This document shows, one piece after another, positions 44,091 to 52,572 of a DNA stretch of 64,000 nucleotides. Location: contig JAZNZX010000058.1 of assembly GCA_045595185.1 (NCBI GenBank), positions 4,390 to 68,389 of the forward strand. The letters run 5' to 3'. The notes beneath the pieces are model-generated. The model saw only the letters and a list, made by a program, of their open reading frames with translations, was not told the origin of the DNA and did not search any database. A program made the translations under genes and the position numbers. The stretch's first letter is position 1. Each line of letters starts with the position of its first letter. The DNA comes from Fimenecus sp045595185 (GTDB taxonomy: Bacteria; Bacillota; Clostridia; Oscillospirales; Acutalibacteraceae).

Positions 44091-45681
44091 TAAGGTATTG
44101 TTCAAGGTGAAAATGGATGCTGATTTCAGGGTCACCATCTGTATGAGTAATCACAATACGGTCAATGACTTCTCTGCATACGGTACGTCTTTCTTCGTCC
44201 GTCATATGAGGCCAAGCATCAGCAATATTTTTAATTGTTGACTTTGTCTTTTCAATTTTTCGTTTAATATTTCGTTTTTCTCGTTCACTTTTTACTTGTG
44301 AAACAAGTCGTTCAATTTCATCTGACAGTCTGTCAATGGTTGCAGCATATGCCTTGCCTTTTGCACTGTCTGTATCGGACATAGCGTATTCCATTGTTGC
44401 CTTGTTCAATGCCTTTTGATTCTTTTCAATTTCTTTTTCAAGTGAAGAGATAATATCAAAGTCAGTTACTGTTTTTTTATTGTCTTGGTTTATATAAGAC
44501 AGCCTGAACAACTCACGAATTACAATATCTTCAATATCTTTTGCGTAGTATCGTGTTTTATTTGGGCAATTTGGGTCTTTGACAAGATGACGTTTAGCAT
44601 GAGAATGTTCTTTTGAGTAACAAGAAAGCTTTATATTTCCTGTTGCGGATTCTTTTTGATATCTGAACTTTGCACCGCAGTTACCACAATATACCAAACC
44701 GGTCAGCATATATGTAGTATCACATCTTGCTCGACTTCTGCGTTCAAACTCATCCTGTTGCTCCTGCCATTCTTCTTCTGTTATGAATGGCTCAAAATGT
44801 CCAGGATATTCAACACCATTGTATGTCAGTATGTTAAGATAAGTTCTGCGTTTAAGCATTTGAGTAACGAGTCTTTCAGTAGAAAGATTCAGTTCCTCTG
44901 CAATGGTAGCAGGTGGAAGGTGTTCTTCAACAAACAGCCTTCTTGCCTCAAGAAACTTCTCTTTTTGTTCAGGAATTGTCTCGTAATTACCTTTTTTGTC
45001 TTTGGTATTTTCAACATATCGGTAGCCATACGGAACATTACCACCGCCCAATGGATAACCACTTGCAACTCGTTGTGCCTTACCTGAACGGAACTTTCGG
45101 AGAATAGCTTTTCTGTCCAAATCAGCAAGCAATGAGAAAATAACAATCAACAAATGTGATGTAGGGTCAAGTTCACCATTTTCAGTTGTGACAATTCTTA
45201 TGTTGCTTTCTTCTTCAGAGATAAATTCAACAAGGTAACGATTTTCATTAACTGTTGACTTTGTACCCCCCTTAGGCAGAATGTAGTCATTAATGAAACT
45301 CAACATACCAACAATATCTCTACCCAGACGGTCCATCCTTGGAACAATCAATCGACGAATTCGGATTTTGCTAAGACCTCGGTTAAAGTCAGTAAGTCGT
45401 TTTATAAAACAGTCCATACCTGGTCGTTCCATCACAGTACCAGTGAAACCATCGTCTGTAATGAGGATACAAGCAGTTGAATCGTTTTTCCTGCAACAAG
45501 CTTTAATCTTTTCCAACTGGCTATCAAGACCGAATCCATCTAAAGATTGTTTTTCAGTTGAAACTCTTCGATATGCAATATCAATAAGATAGTTACCTTC
45601 GCTATCCCTTTGAATATTGTCGGTATCATATAAAATCTCTTCTTTTGCCATAAGATTGACATTTTCTTGAATCCAACCCAT
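44083..45681 (-). CDS. Large serine recombinase (site-specific integrase/excisionase)
   Basis: 532 residues. N-terminal resolvase domain with the catalytic Ser41 in AYRRVSTEKQ and downstream arginines in VPRMDRLGRDI; recombinase domain (GGGNVPYGYRYV); zinc beta-ribbon (YCGNCGAKFRYQ, then CYSK and DPNCPNK); a long coiled-coil (about 400-480); and a C-terminal RIVITHTDGDPEISIHF strand. Same class as SpoIVCA, TndX and phage integrases. AGGAGG precedes ATG 45681. It ends in the same frame as, and about 20 bases from, the broken sigG. Confidence 0.95.
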   Translation of the reverse strand: MGWIQENVNLMAKEEILYDTDNIQRDSEGNYLIDIAYRRVSTEKQSLDGFGLDSQLEKIKACCRKNDSTACILITDDGFTGTVMERPGMDCFIKRLTDFNRGLSKIRIRRLIVPRMDRLGRDIVGMLSFINDYILPKGGTKSTVNENRYLVEFISEEESNIRIVTTENGELDPTSHLLIVIFSLLADLDRKAILRKFRSGKAQRVASGYPLGGGNVPYGYRYVENTKDKKGNYETIPEQKEKFLEARRLFVEEHLPPATIAEELNLSTERLVTQMLKRRTYLNILTYNGVEYPGHFEPFITEEEWQEQQDEFERRSRARCDTTYMLTGLVYCGNCGAKFRYQKESATGNIKLSCYSKEHSHAKRHLVKDPNCPNKTRYYAKDIEDIVIRELFRLSYINQDNKKTVTDFDIISSLEKEIEKNQKALNKATMEYAMSDTDSAKGKAYAATIDRLSDEIERLVSQVKSEREKRNIKRKIEKTKSTIKNIADAWPHMTDEERRTVCREVIDRIVITHTDGDPEISIHFHLEQYLNK

Positions 45682-45713
45682 AACATTATCCTCCTACTGT
45701 AATTACTGTATTC

Positions 45714-45775
45714 ATTATAGCAGAACATTTCGACTAAAACAATATAAAAATCAAATTAACAAAATTTGTCGAAAT
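45714..45775 (-). promoter_or_regulatory. Recombinase promoter with a flanking dyad
   Basis: Minus strand TTGTTT (45737-45742), 17-bp spacer, TATAAT (45714-45719). An inverted repeat of ATTTCGAC (45727-45734, inside the spacer) and GTCGAAAT (45768-45775, upstream of -35) could bind a regulator. Confidence 0.6.
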
Positions 45776-45778
45776 ATA

Positions 45779-45812
45779 GAAAGTACTGACGCATTTCTGC
45801 ATCAGTACTTTC
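45779..45812. terminator. Hairpin after the 54-aa gene
   Basis: Perfect 11-bp stem GAAAGTACTGA (45779-45789) with its complement 45802-45812. Only a weak T-run follows on either strand, so termination is likely but not certain. Confidence 0.6.
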
Positions 45813-45815
45813 GTT

Positions 45816-45980
45816 TTATGAAACTTTTATTTCAACGTCATTGTCTTCTTTTGCCCTATCGATGATACTGTTAACAATCCTGTCAATGGCAGGACACTTT
45901 ATCTCATAATCAGGAAGGTCAGACGAATCTACTTCCATGTCATTTATAAATAATTTCACGTTAAAATACAACCTGACCAT
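45816..45980 (-). CDS. Small hypothetical protein of the integrated element
   Basis: 54 codons from ATG 45980 to TAA 45816, or 46 from an in-frame GTG at 45956 (VKLFINDMEVDSSDLPDYE). Mixed acidic and hydrophobic composition, with a conserved-looking KCPAIDRIVNSIIDRAKED helix and beta-like IKVS end. An AAAGG site directly abuts the ATG, so the internal GTG may be the true start. It is followed by a hairpin and then the recombinase gene, suggesting a small accessory protein such as an excision or regulatory factor (inference only). Confidence 0.45.
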   Translation of the reverse strand: MVRLYFNVKLFINDMEVDSSDLPDYEIKCPAIDRIVNSIIDRAKEDNDVEIKVS

Positions 45981-46083
45981 CCTTTCATAGTGTCTTTATT
46001 ATTGACACATATGAAAAGAATTAATCAATATTTATACTAAAGACAAATAAAACCTTGAAGCCCATATTGAAATAATAATTTTG

Positions 46084-47433
46084 TTATGCACTCTTATATG
46101 GTATGGTAACAATGCTTTTGAAAACATTGTTTTCAGTTTTTATTTCATAGAATCCGTTATATTTTTTTGCAATATTTTCAATCAAAAGCATACCAACACC
46201 GTGATTGGATTTATCATCTTTGGTTGTAATGAGCTTACCGTTATCATTAATGATAATTTCTTCAAAAGGATTTTCAACCTTGATAATCAAGTGATTGCTT
46301 TTGGTTATAGCACGAACAACTATTTTCGGATTTTCACTTTTTAATTTGCTACATGCCTCAACAGCATTATTCAGTAGGTTGATGAACAAACAATTAAGGT
46401 CAATATTTTCTATTGACTGGATAGTTTCAGGTAAATCTAATTTGATATCCCATTGTATATTGGTATTTTTACATTCTTCAATTTTAATTCCTATAACTGT
46501 ATTAACAATTAGGTTGTCCGTAAAATAATGAAAAGATGTAGAGTCAATTTTATTATTGAGCTCATTTAAAATGTCCGTAGCAGCTCCAATACTTTCTTCT
46601 GTATTTTTATTGACAAGTTTTTTTACAGTTTCTAATTGGTCTTTTAAATCATGCCTGATTTGACGGATTTCCTTTGTTTTTTCTTTGATGCTGTTGTAAT
46701 AATCTAACTGAAGGGCTTGCAAATTTTCGCTCCAGAATAGTTTTTCCTTTAAAATTTCTTGTTCGTTTGCAGTTATCATTATGCGATATAGAATTAACAT
46801 TAAAAATAAAGTAACAAAAGATGTGATAATAGTAGCTATGGTAGTAAAGAGACTTTTGCTATAAACTGTGCTAGATGTGACAAGTGAAAATAAGAAACAT
46901 AGTAAAAGAAATAATATTGTTATAATAGCAAAAACTTTTGGTTGTAGTTTTAAATCTTTATATTTGCAAATTAAATAAGAACTTACGCAAGCAAATAAAT
47001 AAAAGAAAAACGCAATTGAACTAATGATTATTCGCATTTTTAAATTTATATTGCGCACTTCAGAAGAAGAAATATCTAAGATTGTTAAATAAAAAAATGT
47101 TTGTATTAGTTCAACCAAAAAGATTGCTATATTAAAAATCAAAATTGCTTGTAGTTTTTTTGTTATTTTTTCTTTACAGAAAAACAAAGCAAATATAATC
47201 ATTGGTAAAATCATAAAGAGTGATTTAAATACCATTCTTATGTCTTCAGTAAGTAATTGTATTATGTAGGGTGAATAGCAAAACAAGTAGTATGATGTAC
47301 TTAATATCATAGAAAAAGAAATAATTGTAAGAACAGGATGCTTTTTACAATAAAGAATTTTATGAAAAGTGTAAATATAAAGAATGCTGTTGAGTAATGT
47401 TTGTACACAGTCATAAATCTGAGCTGGTGTCAT
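46084..47433 (-). CDS. AgrC-like sensor histidine kinase (GHKL family)
   Basis: 449 residues: six or seven N-terminal membrane helices (to about 220), a dimerisation helix with the phospho-acceptor His261 in IRQIRHDLKDQ, and a GHKL ATPase domain with N-box NLLNNAVEAC and the HGVGMLLIENIAKKY G-box. This is the AgrC/HPK10 type, which usually senses peptides. Its ATG overlaps the response-regulator stop by 4 bases. No AgrB-like processing protease or AgrD-like peptide gene is visible nearby. Confidence 0.9.
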   Translation of the reverse strand: MTPAQIYDCVQTLLNSILYIYTFHKILYCKKHPVLTIISFSMILSTSYYLFCYSPYIIQLLTEDIRMVFKSLFMILPMIIFALFFCKEKITKKLQAILIFNIAIFLVELIQTFFYLTILDISSSEVRNINLKMRIIISSIAFFFYLFACVSSYLICKYKDLKLQPKVFAIITILFLLLCFLFSLVTSSTVYSKSLFTTIATIITSFVTLFLMLILYRIMITANEQEILKEKLFWSENLQALQLDYYNSIKEKTKEIRQIRHDLKDQLETVKKLVNKNTEESIGAATDILNELNNKIDSTSFHYFTDNLIVNTVIGIKIEECKNTNIQWDIKLDLPETIQSIENIDLNCLFINLLNNAVEACSKLKSENPKIVVRAITKSNHLIIKVENPFEEIIINDNGKLITTKDDKSNHGVGMLLIENIAKKYNGFYEIKTENNVFKSIVTIPYKSA

Positions 47434-48134
47434 AATATATCCCCCCAATAATACAAGATTTTTTTCTTAACATCATGAAATCTGCTTTTAGCAACAGGAA
47501 TTACTGTACCAGAAAATAGTGTGATTTTGTTATTGGAGATTTCATGAATCACATTCATATTTGCTAAATAACTTTTATGACATCTTATAAAGTTGCTTGG
47601 CAATTCTTTTTCAACATCATCTAATTTTATATTAATTTCCAAACGGGAATCAATAAGATGAAAAACAGCGGTACGGTTTATGCTTTCTACATACTTTATA
47701 TCATCAATACGGATACGAAGCGCTTTGTTTTTTGATATGAAATTAATAGTATTTCCTCTGGATTCTGTTATCCTGTTGTGTGCCAGTGTAATTGCTTCGA
47801 TAAATTTGCTTTTGTCAATCGGTTTCAAAACATAATATACAGGATTTACCGTGAAAACATCTTGTATGTATTCTGAATATGATGTCACAAAGATAAAATG
47901 TGTGTTTGGATAGTTTCTTTTTATGTTTTTTGCTAAATTTATACCATCGATTCCAGGCATTCTTATATCAGTTATGATTATATCAAAAGATTTATTTTCA
48001 GTATCTAGGTAATTTACAAGCATTGCAGAACTATCAAAACAAGTAACATCTTTATCAAAATCAATTTCAGTTATTAAGTCCTGTAATTCTCTTAAAATAT
48101 CTGCGTTATCATCACAAATTGCAATGTTAAGCAT
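47430..48134 (-). CDS. AgrA-like LytTR response regulator
   Basis: 234 residues: receiver domain with phosphorylation site Asp56 in IIITDIRMPGIDG and the conserved VLKPID lysine, then a LytTR DNA-binding domain (IKYVESINRTAVFHL, FIRCHKSYLANMNVI). It precedes and overlaps its kinase gene. It is divergent from the large secreted protein gene at 48351, which is a natural candidate target. Confidence 0.92.
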   Translation of the reverse strand: MLNIAICDDNADILRELQDLITEIDFDKDVTCFDSSAMLVNYLDTENKSFDIIITDIRMPGIDGINLAKNIKRNYPNTHFIFVTSYSEYIQDVFTVNPVYYVLKPIDKSKFIEAITLAHNRITESRGNTINFISKNKALRIRIDDIKYVESINRTAVFHLIDSRLEINIKLDDVEKELPSNFIRCHKSYLANMNVIHEISNNKITLFSGTVIPVAKSRFHDVKKKILYYWGDIL

Positions 48135-48350
48135 TTACACAACCTCCTATTAAATTTGATAGGTTTTATTATACAATAAAAACAAATGAATTTATATCTT
48201 TTTTCAACAAATTTAAGGTCATTTTGTAATTTAAGAAGAATAACATAAAGTATTGTGATATATTCGTTTTAACCTATTTTGAAAAAATAGAAGTATTGAG
48301 AAAGGTGATAAAGTCCTTTCCAATAATAAGTTAGGAGGAAAATTTGAAAA
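48135..48350 (+). promoter_or_regulatory. Divergent regulatory region between the response regulator and the secreted repeat protein
   Basis: 216 AT-rich bases without a gene. A GAAAGG...CCTTTC dyad lies at about 48300-48322 just upstream of the AGGAGG site of the secreted protein. Direct-repeat LytTR boxes were looked for by eye and none is clear. Confidence 0.35.
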
Positions 48351-51300
48351 ATGAAAAAAGTAAACAAAATCTTATCAGTGTTTCTTGCCATATTGATGGT
48401 ATTTTCCATCATTCCAATGACAAGTATAGAAGCAAGTGCGGCAACGCTAACTCAAAGCCAGTTTGATACAAAACTATCACAAGTGAAATCGATGTATCCA
48501 CATGGCTCACAAAAATATGAGTGGTCAGTTAATGGCTCGGTGGTGGGTTGGGAGTGTCACGGATATGGTCGATGGATTTCTTGGTATGTATGGGGTGTAG
48601 ATTTTGCCAACGGTAGAGGTGCAAACTGGACTTTATACAAATCAACTTCATCTTCAACTTATATCGATAGTTTAGTGCCTGGTGATGTTGTTAGATATAG
48701 AACATCAACATCTAAAGCATGGAACCATACGATTTTTATTACAGGAATCTCCGGAAGTACAATTTATTATACTGATTGTAACTCGGACGGTAAAAACACA
48801 ATCAAATGGAACCAAACAGTATCCAAATCAACATTAGCAGGTTATTTGAAAACTTCCTTATATGGTTCGGAAGCGGCTACATATGGTTACATTGCACACT
48901 ATACACCGAACACATTGCTAGGTGGTTCAACTTCATGTAGTTGTTCAACCTCATATGCTGGTACCTATATTTGCACGACTTCGAGCTTGGACTTAACTAT
49001 ACGCAGTGGTCATGGAAGTTCATATAGTGCTATCGGTTCTATACCTCCAGGTGCTACTGTGGAAGTTACAAAAGCAAGTGGTACAAGTAGTAGTGATTGG
49101 GCTCATGTGACATATAATGGTGTTTCAGGCTATGCATCGATGCAGTATTTGACAAAAAAACAGGCAGGTCAGGAACGTGATAGTAAAATATATTTGCGTT
49201 TTTCTAATTCAGAGTATGGCAATTCAGTAGAAAGTGTTCGTACAAATGAAAGACTTTATCTTTGTTATGAAATGTTTGATGCAAATACAGGTGATGCCTT
49301 TGATTCTTATGTTACTGAAGGTTATTCTGTAAAGATAACTATTTATAAACCTGATGGTTCGGTTGCATATACTCAAACTAGTTATTCTGATAATGGCTGG
49401 ATTTATATAGAAAACTATCCTGAAGGAGATTACACGGGCGAGGCAGTTTTCACTTGGGAAAGTGGAACATCACAGACGTTTTATAGGTATGCTGAAATAG
49501 TTTATGAGCCACGTGTAACCCCATCTGTATCAGATGTACAATTAAGTATAACTGGAACAAATAGTAAGACTATTAGTATTTCATATTCAGGTGCAACAAA
49601 GTCTGATTACATATATATGGATTGTACTACAAGCGGAGATTGTTTCGGTTATGACTGGGGTGAATGGAACGATGGAGTTATGTCAATGACAATAACTGGC
49701 ATTAGAGCAGGACAAGGGGTTATAACACTTGAGTTGCGTGATTATGATACAGATGAACTTCTTGCTACCGAAAAAGTATATGTGACGGTTGTTGCACCTA
49801 CATATACAGTAAGTTATAATGCGAATGGTGGTACCGGTGCACCATCAAGTCAGACGAAATATCACAACACAACATTGACATTGAGTAGCACCAAACCAAC
49901 GCAAACAGGATATACATTCCTTGGTTGGTCAACAAGTTCATCAGCAACATCTGCAACATATTCATCAGGCGGAAACTTTACATCAAATGCTAATACAACG
50001 CTTTATGCTGTATGGAAAGCAAATACATATACAGTTAAGTACAATGCAAACGGTGGCACTGGCTCAATGTCAAATTCAAGCCACACTTATGATGTATCAA
50101 AAGCATTGACATCAAATACATTTGTAAGAACAGGATATACATTCCTCGGTTGGTCAACAAGTAGCACAGCGACAAGTGCAACATACACAAATGGTCAATC
50201 TGTAAAAAATTTAACATCAACAGATGGTGGAACAGTTAATCTTTATGCTATATGGAGTAAAAATCCGACAACATCTTATACATTATCATATAATGCAAAT
50301 GGTGGCACAGGAACTCCAACATCACAAACAGGTTATACAAGCTATACAATAAGTAGCACCGTTCCTACTAGATTTGGTTATACATTCCTCGGATGGTCAA
50401 CAAGTAGCACAGCGACAAGTGCAACATATGAACCAAATGACACTATTACTCTTACAACAAATACAACTTTATATGCTGTATGGAAATCAGCAACAACATT
50501 ATCTGTTGGGACATCATATTCAGCTAATGTAGATTTTGCAAATCAAGAAGTTTATTATGCATTCACACCTTCTTCAAGCGGTGAATATACATTTGAATCC
50601 ACAGGTTCAGTAGACTCAAGAGTATATGTATATAATACATCAGGAACAGAAATTGGTTATGATGATGACAGTAGCGATGAAGGAACAAATTTTAAACTTT
50701 CATTGAATTTAACATCTGGAGCAAAGTATTACATTAAAGTCAGAGCATATAGTAACTATACAGGAACAATTAACTTTAATATAACTGGCAAATATACCAT
50801 AAGTTATAATGCGAATGGTGGTACAGGAGCACCTTCAAGTCAGACAAAGATACATGGTGTAACATTGACACTAAGCAGCATAACACCAATGAGAACAGGT
50901 TATACTTTCATTGGTTGGTCAACAAGTAGTACAGCGACAAGTGCAACATATCAACCAAGTGGTAGATTTACAACCAATGCGAATACAACTTTGTATGCAG
51001 TATGGAGTAAAAACCCAGCAACATCTTATACCTTATCATATAATGCAAATGGTGGTACAGGAGCACCTTCAAGTCAGACAGGTTCAACAACCTATACAAT
51101 AAGCAATACAACACCAGACCGAACAGGTTATGTATTCCTTGGATGGTCAAAGAGCAGCAGTGCAACCGCTGCATCATATCAACCGGGAGATAGCATAACA
51201 ATTACATCAAATACAACGCTTTATGCAGTATGGAAAGCTGATACATCAACACTTGTAGTGAACTCAACATATAATGCAACTATTTCAAGTGGTGGTGAAA

Positions 51301-52130
51301 TGAAGTATTATACATTTACTCCATCATCAAGCGGTAAATATGTAATCTATTCAACAGCAGATGAAGATACAAAAGTATTTTTGTATAATTCATCAGGTAC
51401 AGAATTGGATAGTGACGATGACGGTGGTGATGGTAATAACTTCAGACTTGAATATAATTTAACTGCAGGTACAACATATCGTTTTGGCATAAAATATTGG
51501 AGTTCAAGTAAAACAGGTACAATTCCATTTACATTCGGTCGAGTATATACTGTTTTATATAATGCAAACGGTGGTACAGGTGCACCATCCTCACAGAGTA
51601 AAGATTACGGTGCACCACTTACATTAAGTGACGATACTCCAACAAAAGAGGGTCACACTTTCCTTGGTTGGTCAACAAGCAGTACAGCAACAAGCGCAGC
51701 ATATTCAGCAGGAGGTAGCTTTACAACAAACGCAAATACAACACTGTATGCTGTGTGGAGAGCAAACGGAACATCTGACCCGGAAAACAGTTATGGCTTT
51801 GAAATCAAACAACCATCAAGAACCACAATTCGTCATAAAGATGGAATTAAGCTTCATGCGAATGTTGAAGGCACTGCTCCTGCAGGTTCATATGTTGTCT
51901 GGACTGCAAGTAACGGCAAGTTCAAGACAGAAGAAATCAATGGTGGGGATTCATTGAAAATCATTTCAAACAGCAACGGCAAGACAACATTTACAGCAAC
52001 ACTTTATAGTGCAGACGGTGAAGTTCTTGCAGTAGATTCAATCGAAATGAAATCTCAAGCAGGTTTCTTCGACAAAATCGGTAGCTTCTTCCGTTCACTC
52101 TTCGGCACAACTAAGATTTATGAAAACTAA
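48351..52130 (+). CDS. Large secreted protein: CHAP-like amidase, SH3b, six List-Bact repeats, two PPC-like domains
   Basis: 1259 residues. Signal peptide (1-31, SIEASA cleavage). Residues about 32-195 look like a CHAP/NlpC-type cysteine amidase: Cys69 in WECHGYGRW, His126 in WNHTIFITG, an acidic residue at about 142 and a GDVVRYR strand. An SH3b domain follows (about 210-275), then an Ig-like stretch. Six Listeria-Bacteroides (InlB B-type) repeats of about 72 residues with SYNANGGTG...FLGWSTS...LYAVW occur at about 49804, 50029, 50276, 50794, 51027 and 51547. Two PPC-like domains lie at about 50490-50790 and 51240-51540. The last 95 residues form an Ig-like module and tail FDKIGSFFRSLFG shared with the gene at 61911. 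Probably cuts peptidoglycan or adheres to a surface. Confidence 0.85.
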   Translation: MKKVNKILSVFLAILMVFSIIPMTSIEASAATLTQSQFDTKLSQVKSMYPHGSQKYEWSVNGSVVGWECHGYGRWISWYVWGVDFANGRGANWTLYKSTSSSTYIDSLVPGDVVRYRTSTSKAWNHTIFITGISGSTIYYTDCNSDGKNTIKWNQTVSKSTLAGYLKTSLYGSEAATYGYIAHYTPNTLLGGSTSCSCSTSYAGTYICTTSSLDLTIRSGHGSSYSAIGSIPPGATVEVTKASGTSSSDWAHVTYNGVSGYASMQYLTKKQAGQERDSKIYLRFSNSEYGNSVESVRTNERLYLCYEMFDANTGDAFDSYVTEGYSVKITIYKPDGSVAYTQTSYSDNGWIYIENYPEGDYTGEAVFTWESGTSQTFYRYAEIVYEPRVTPSVSDVQLSITGTNSKTISISYSGATKSDYIYMDCTTSGDCFGYDWGEWNDGVMSMTITGIRAGQGVITLELRDYDTDELLATEKVYVTVVAPTYTVSYNANGGTGAPSSQTKYHNTTLTLSSTKPTQTGYTFLGWSTSSSATSATYSSGGNFTSNANTTLYAVWKANTYTVKYNANGGTGSMSNSSHTYDVSKALTSNTFVRTGYTFLGWSTSSTATSATYTNGQSVKNLTSTDGGTVNLYAIWSKNPTTSYTLSYNANGGTGTPTSQTGYTSYTISSTVPTRFGYTFLGWSTSSTATSATYEPNDTITLTTNTTLYAVWKSATTLSVGTSYSANVDFANQEVYYAFTPSSSGEYTFESTGSVDSRVYVYNTSGTEIGYDDDSSDEGTNFKLSLNLTSGAKYYIKVRAYSNYTGTINFNITGKYTISYNANGGTGAPSSQTKIHGVTLTLSSITPMRTGYTFIGWSTSSTATSATYQPSGRFTTNANTTLYAVWSKNPATSYTLSYNANGGTGAPSSQTGSTTYTISNTTPDRTGYVFLGWSKSSSATAASYQPGDSITITSNTTLYAVWKADTSTLVVNSTYNATISSGGEMKYYTFTPSSSGKYVIYSTADEDTKVFLYNSSGTELDSDDDGGDGNNFRLEYNLTAGTTYRFGIKYWSSSKTGTIPFTFGRVYTVLYNANGGTGAPSSQSKDYGAPLTLSDDTPTKEGHTFLGWSTSSTATSAAYSAGGSFTTNANTTLYAVWRANGTSDPENSYGFEIKQPSRTTIRHKDGIKLHANVEGTAPAGSYVVWTASNGKFKTEEINGGDSLKIISNSNGKTTFTATLYSADGEVLAVDSIEMKSQAGFFDKIGSFFRSLFGTTKIYEN

Positions 52131-52151
52131 TTTCTAATCGGTAAACTTGTT

Positions 52152-52178
52152 GTCATTCTGAGCAACGCGAAGAATCTC
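52152..52178 (+). repeat. GTCATTCTGAG-type palindromic repeat
   Basis: Single copy (GTCATTCTGAGC...GAAGAATCTC) 22 bases after the secreted protein stop. Confidence 0.75.
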
Positions 52179-52202
52179 AAATAAATTCCATAACCAACTC
52201 AA

Positions 52203-52235
52203 GCAGAGGAGAGAAAATCTTCTCTGCTTTTTATT
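52203..52235 (+). terminator. Terminator of the secreted repeat protein gene
   Basis: Stem GCAGAGGAGA (52203-52212) with TCTTCTCTGC (52218-52227), one G-U pair, then T5. A closely related hairpin follows the second protein with the same C-terminal module (63755). Confidence 0.85.
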
Positions 52236-52241
52236 TGCCTT

Positions 52242-52340
52242 TGGGTGCACCCACCTTTAAATGCTGAGCATTTTTATCCGTTGTGGGGTCATAGGGGTAT
52301 CCCCTGAAAACGGCAAGGGGACAATAAAAGGTCCCCACAG
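52242..52340. other. Palindrome-dense, GC-richer block (candidate structured RNA or transfer-origin remnant)
   Basis: Within 100 bases there are a perfect 12-bp palindrome TGGGTGCACCCA (52242-52253), a hairpin AAATGC/GCATTT (52259-52273), an AGGGG/CCCCT hairpin (52293-52305), a GGGGAC/GTCCCC hairpin (52317-52336), and an outer TGTGGGG/CCCCACA pair (52282-52288/52333-52339) that competes with it. No good coding frame on either strand. The base composition stands out from the AT-rich surroundings. Confidence 0.45.
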
Positions 52341-52378
52341 CCAATGCTTGTTACAACAAAATATATGTGAAAAGAAAG

Positions 52379-52411
52379 AACACCTGTCATTTTTTTCAGG
52401 TGTTTTTTTGT
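52379..52411 (+). terminator. Intrinsic terminator upstream of hsdM
   Basis: Stem AACACCTG (52379-52386)/CAGGTGTT (52397-52404), T7 tail. It would end a transcript covering the palindrome-dense block, which supports that block being transcribed. Confidence 0.85.
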
Positions 52412-52502
52412 AGTGTTTTGTCACAAAATGTAGTAAAATTTCGATTTATATTTAATAGGGTATTTATGTCCGAAAAAACTCTCTTTAAAGTGCAGACTTT
52501 AT

Positions 52503-52532
52503 TTGACATAACACGACGGTTTGTTGTAAAAT
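52503..52532 (+). promoter_or_regulatory. Promoter of the type I restriction-modification locus
   Basis: TTGACA (52503-52508), 18-bp spacer, TAAAAT (52527-52532), then AGGGGA before ATG 52573. Confidence 0.8.
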
Positions 52533-52572
52533 ATAGATAATTATAAGTAATTTTTAGTTTAGGGGAATAGCA

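Noticed and set aside
48351..52130. The List-Bact repeats as a CRISPR array or satellite
   Set aside because: The repeats are about 215 bases, degenerate and in frame, with conserved protein motifs, so they are protein domain repeats.
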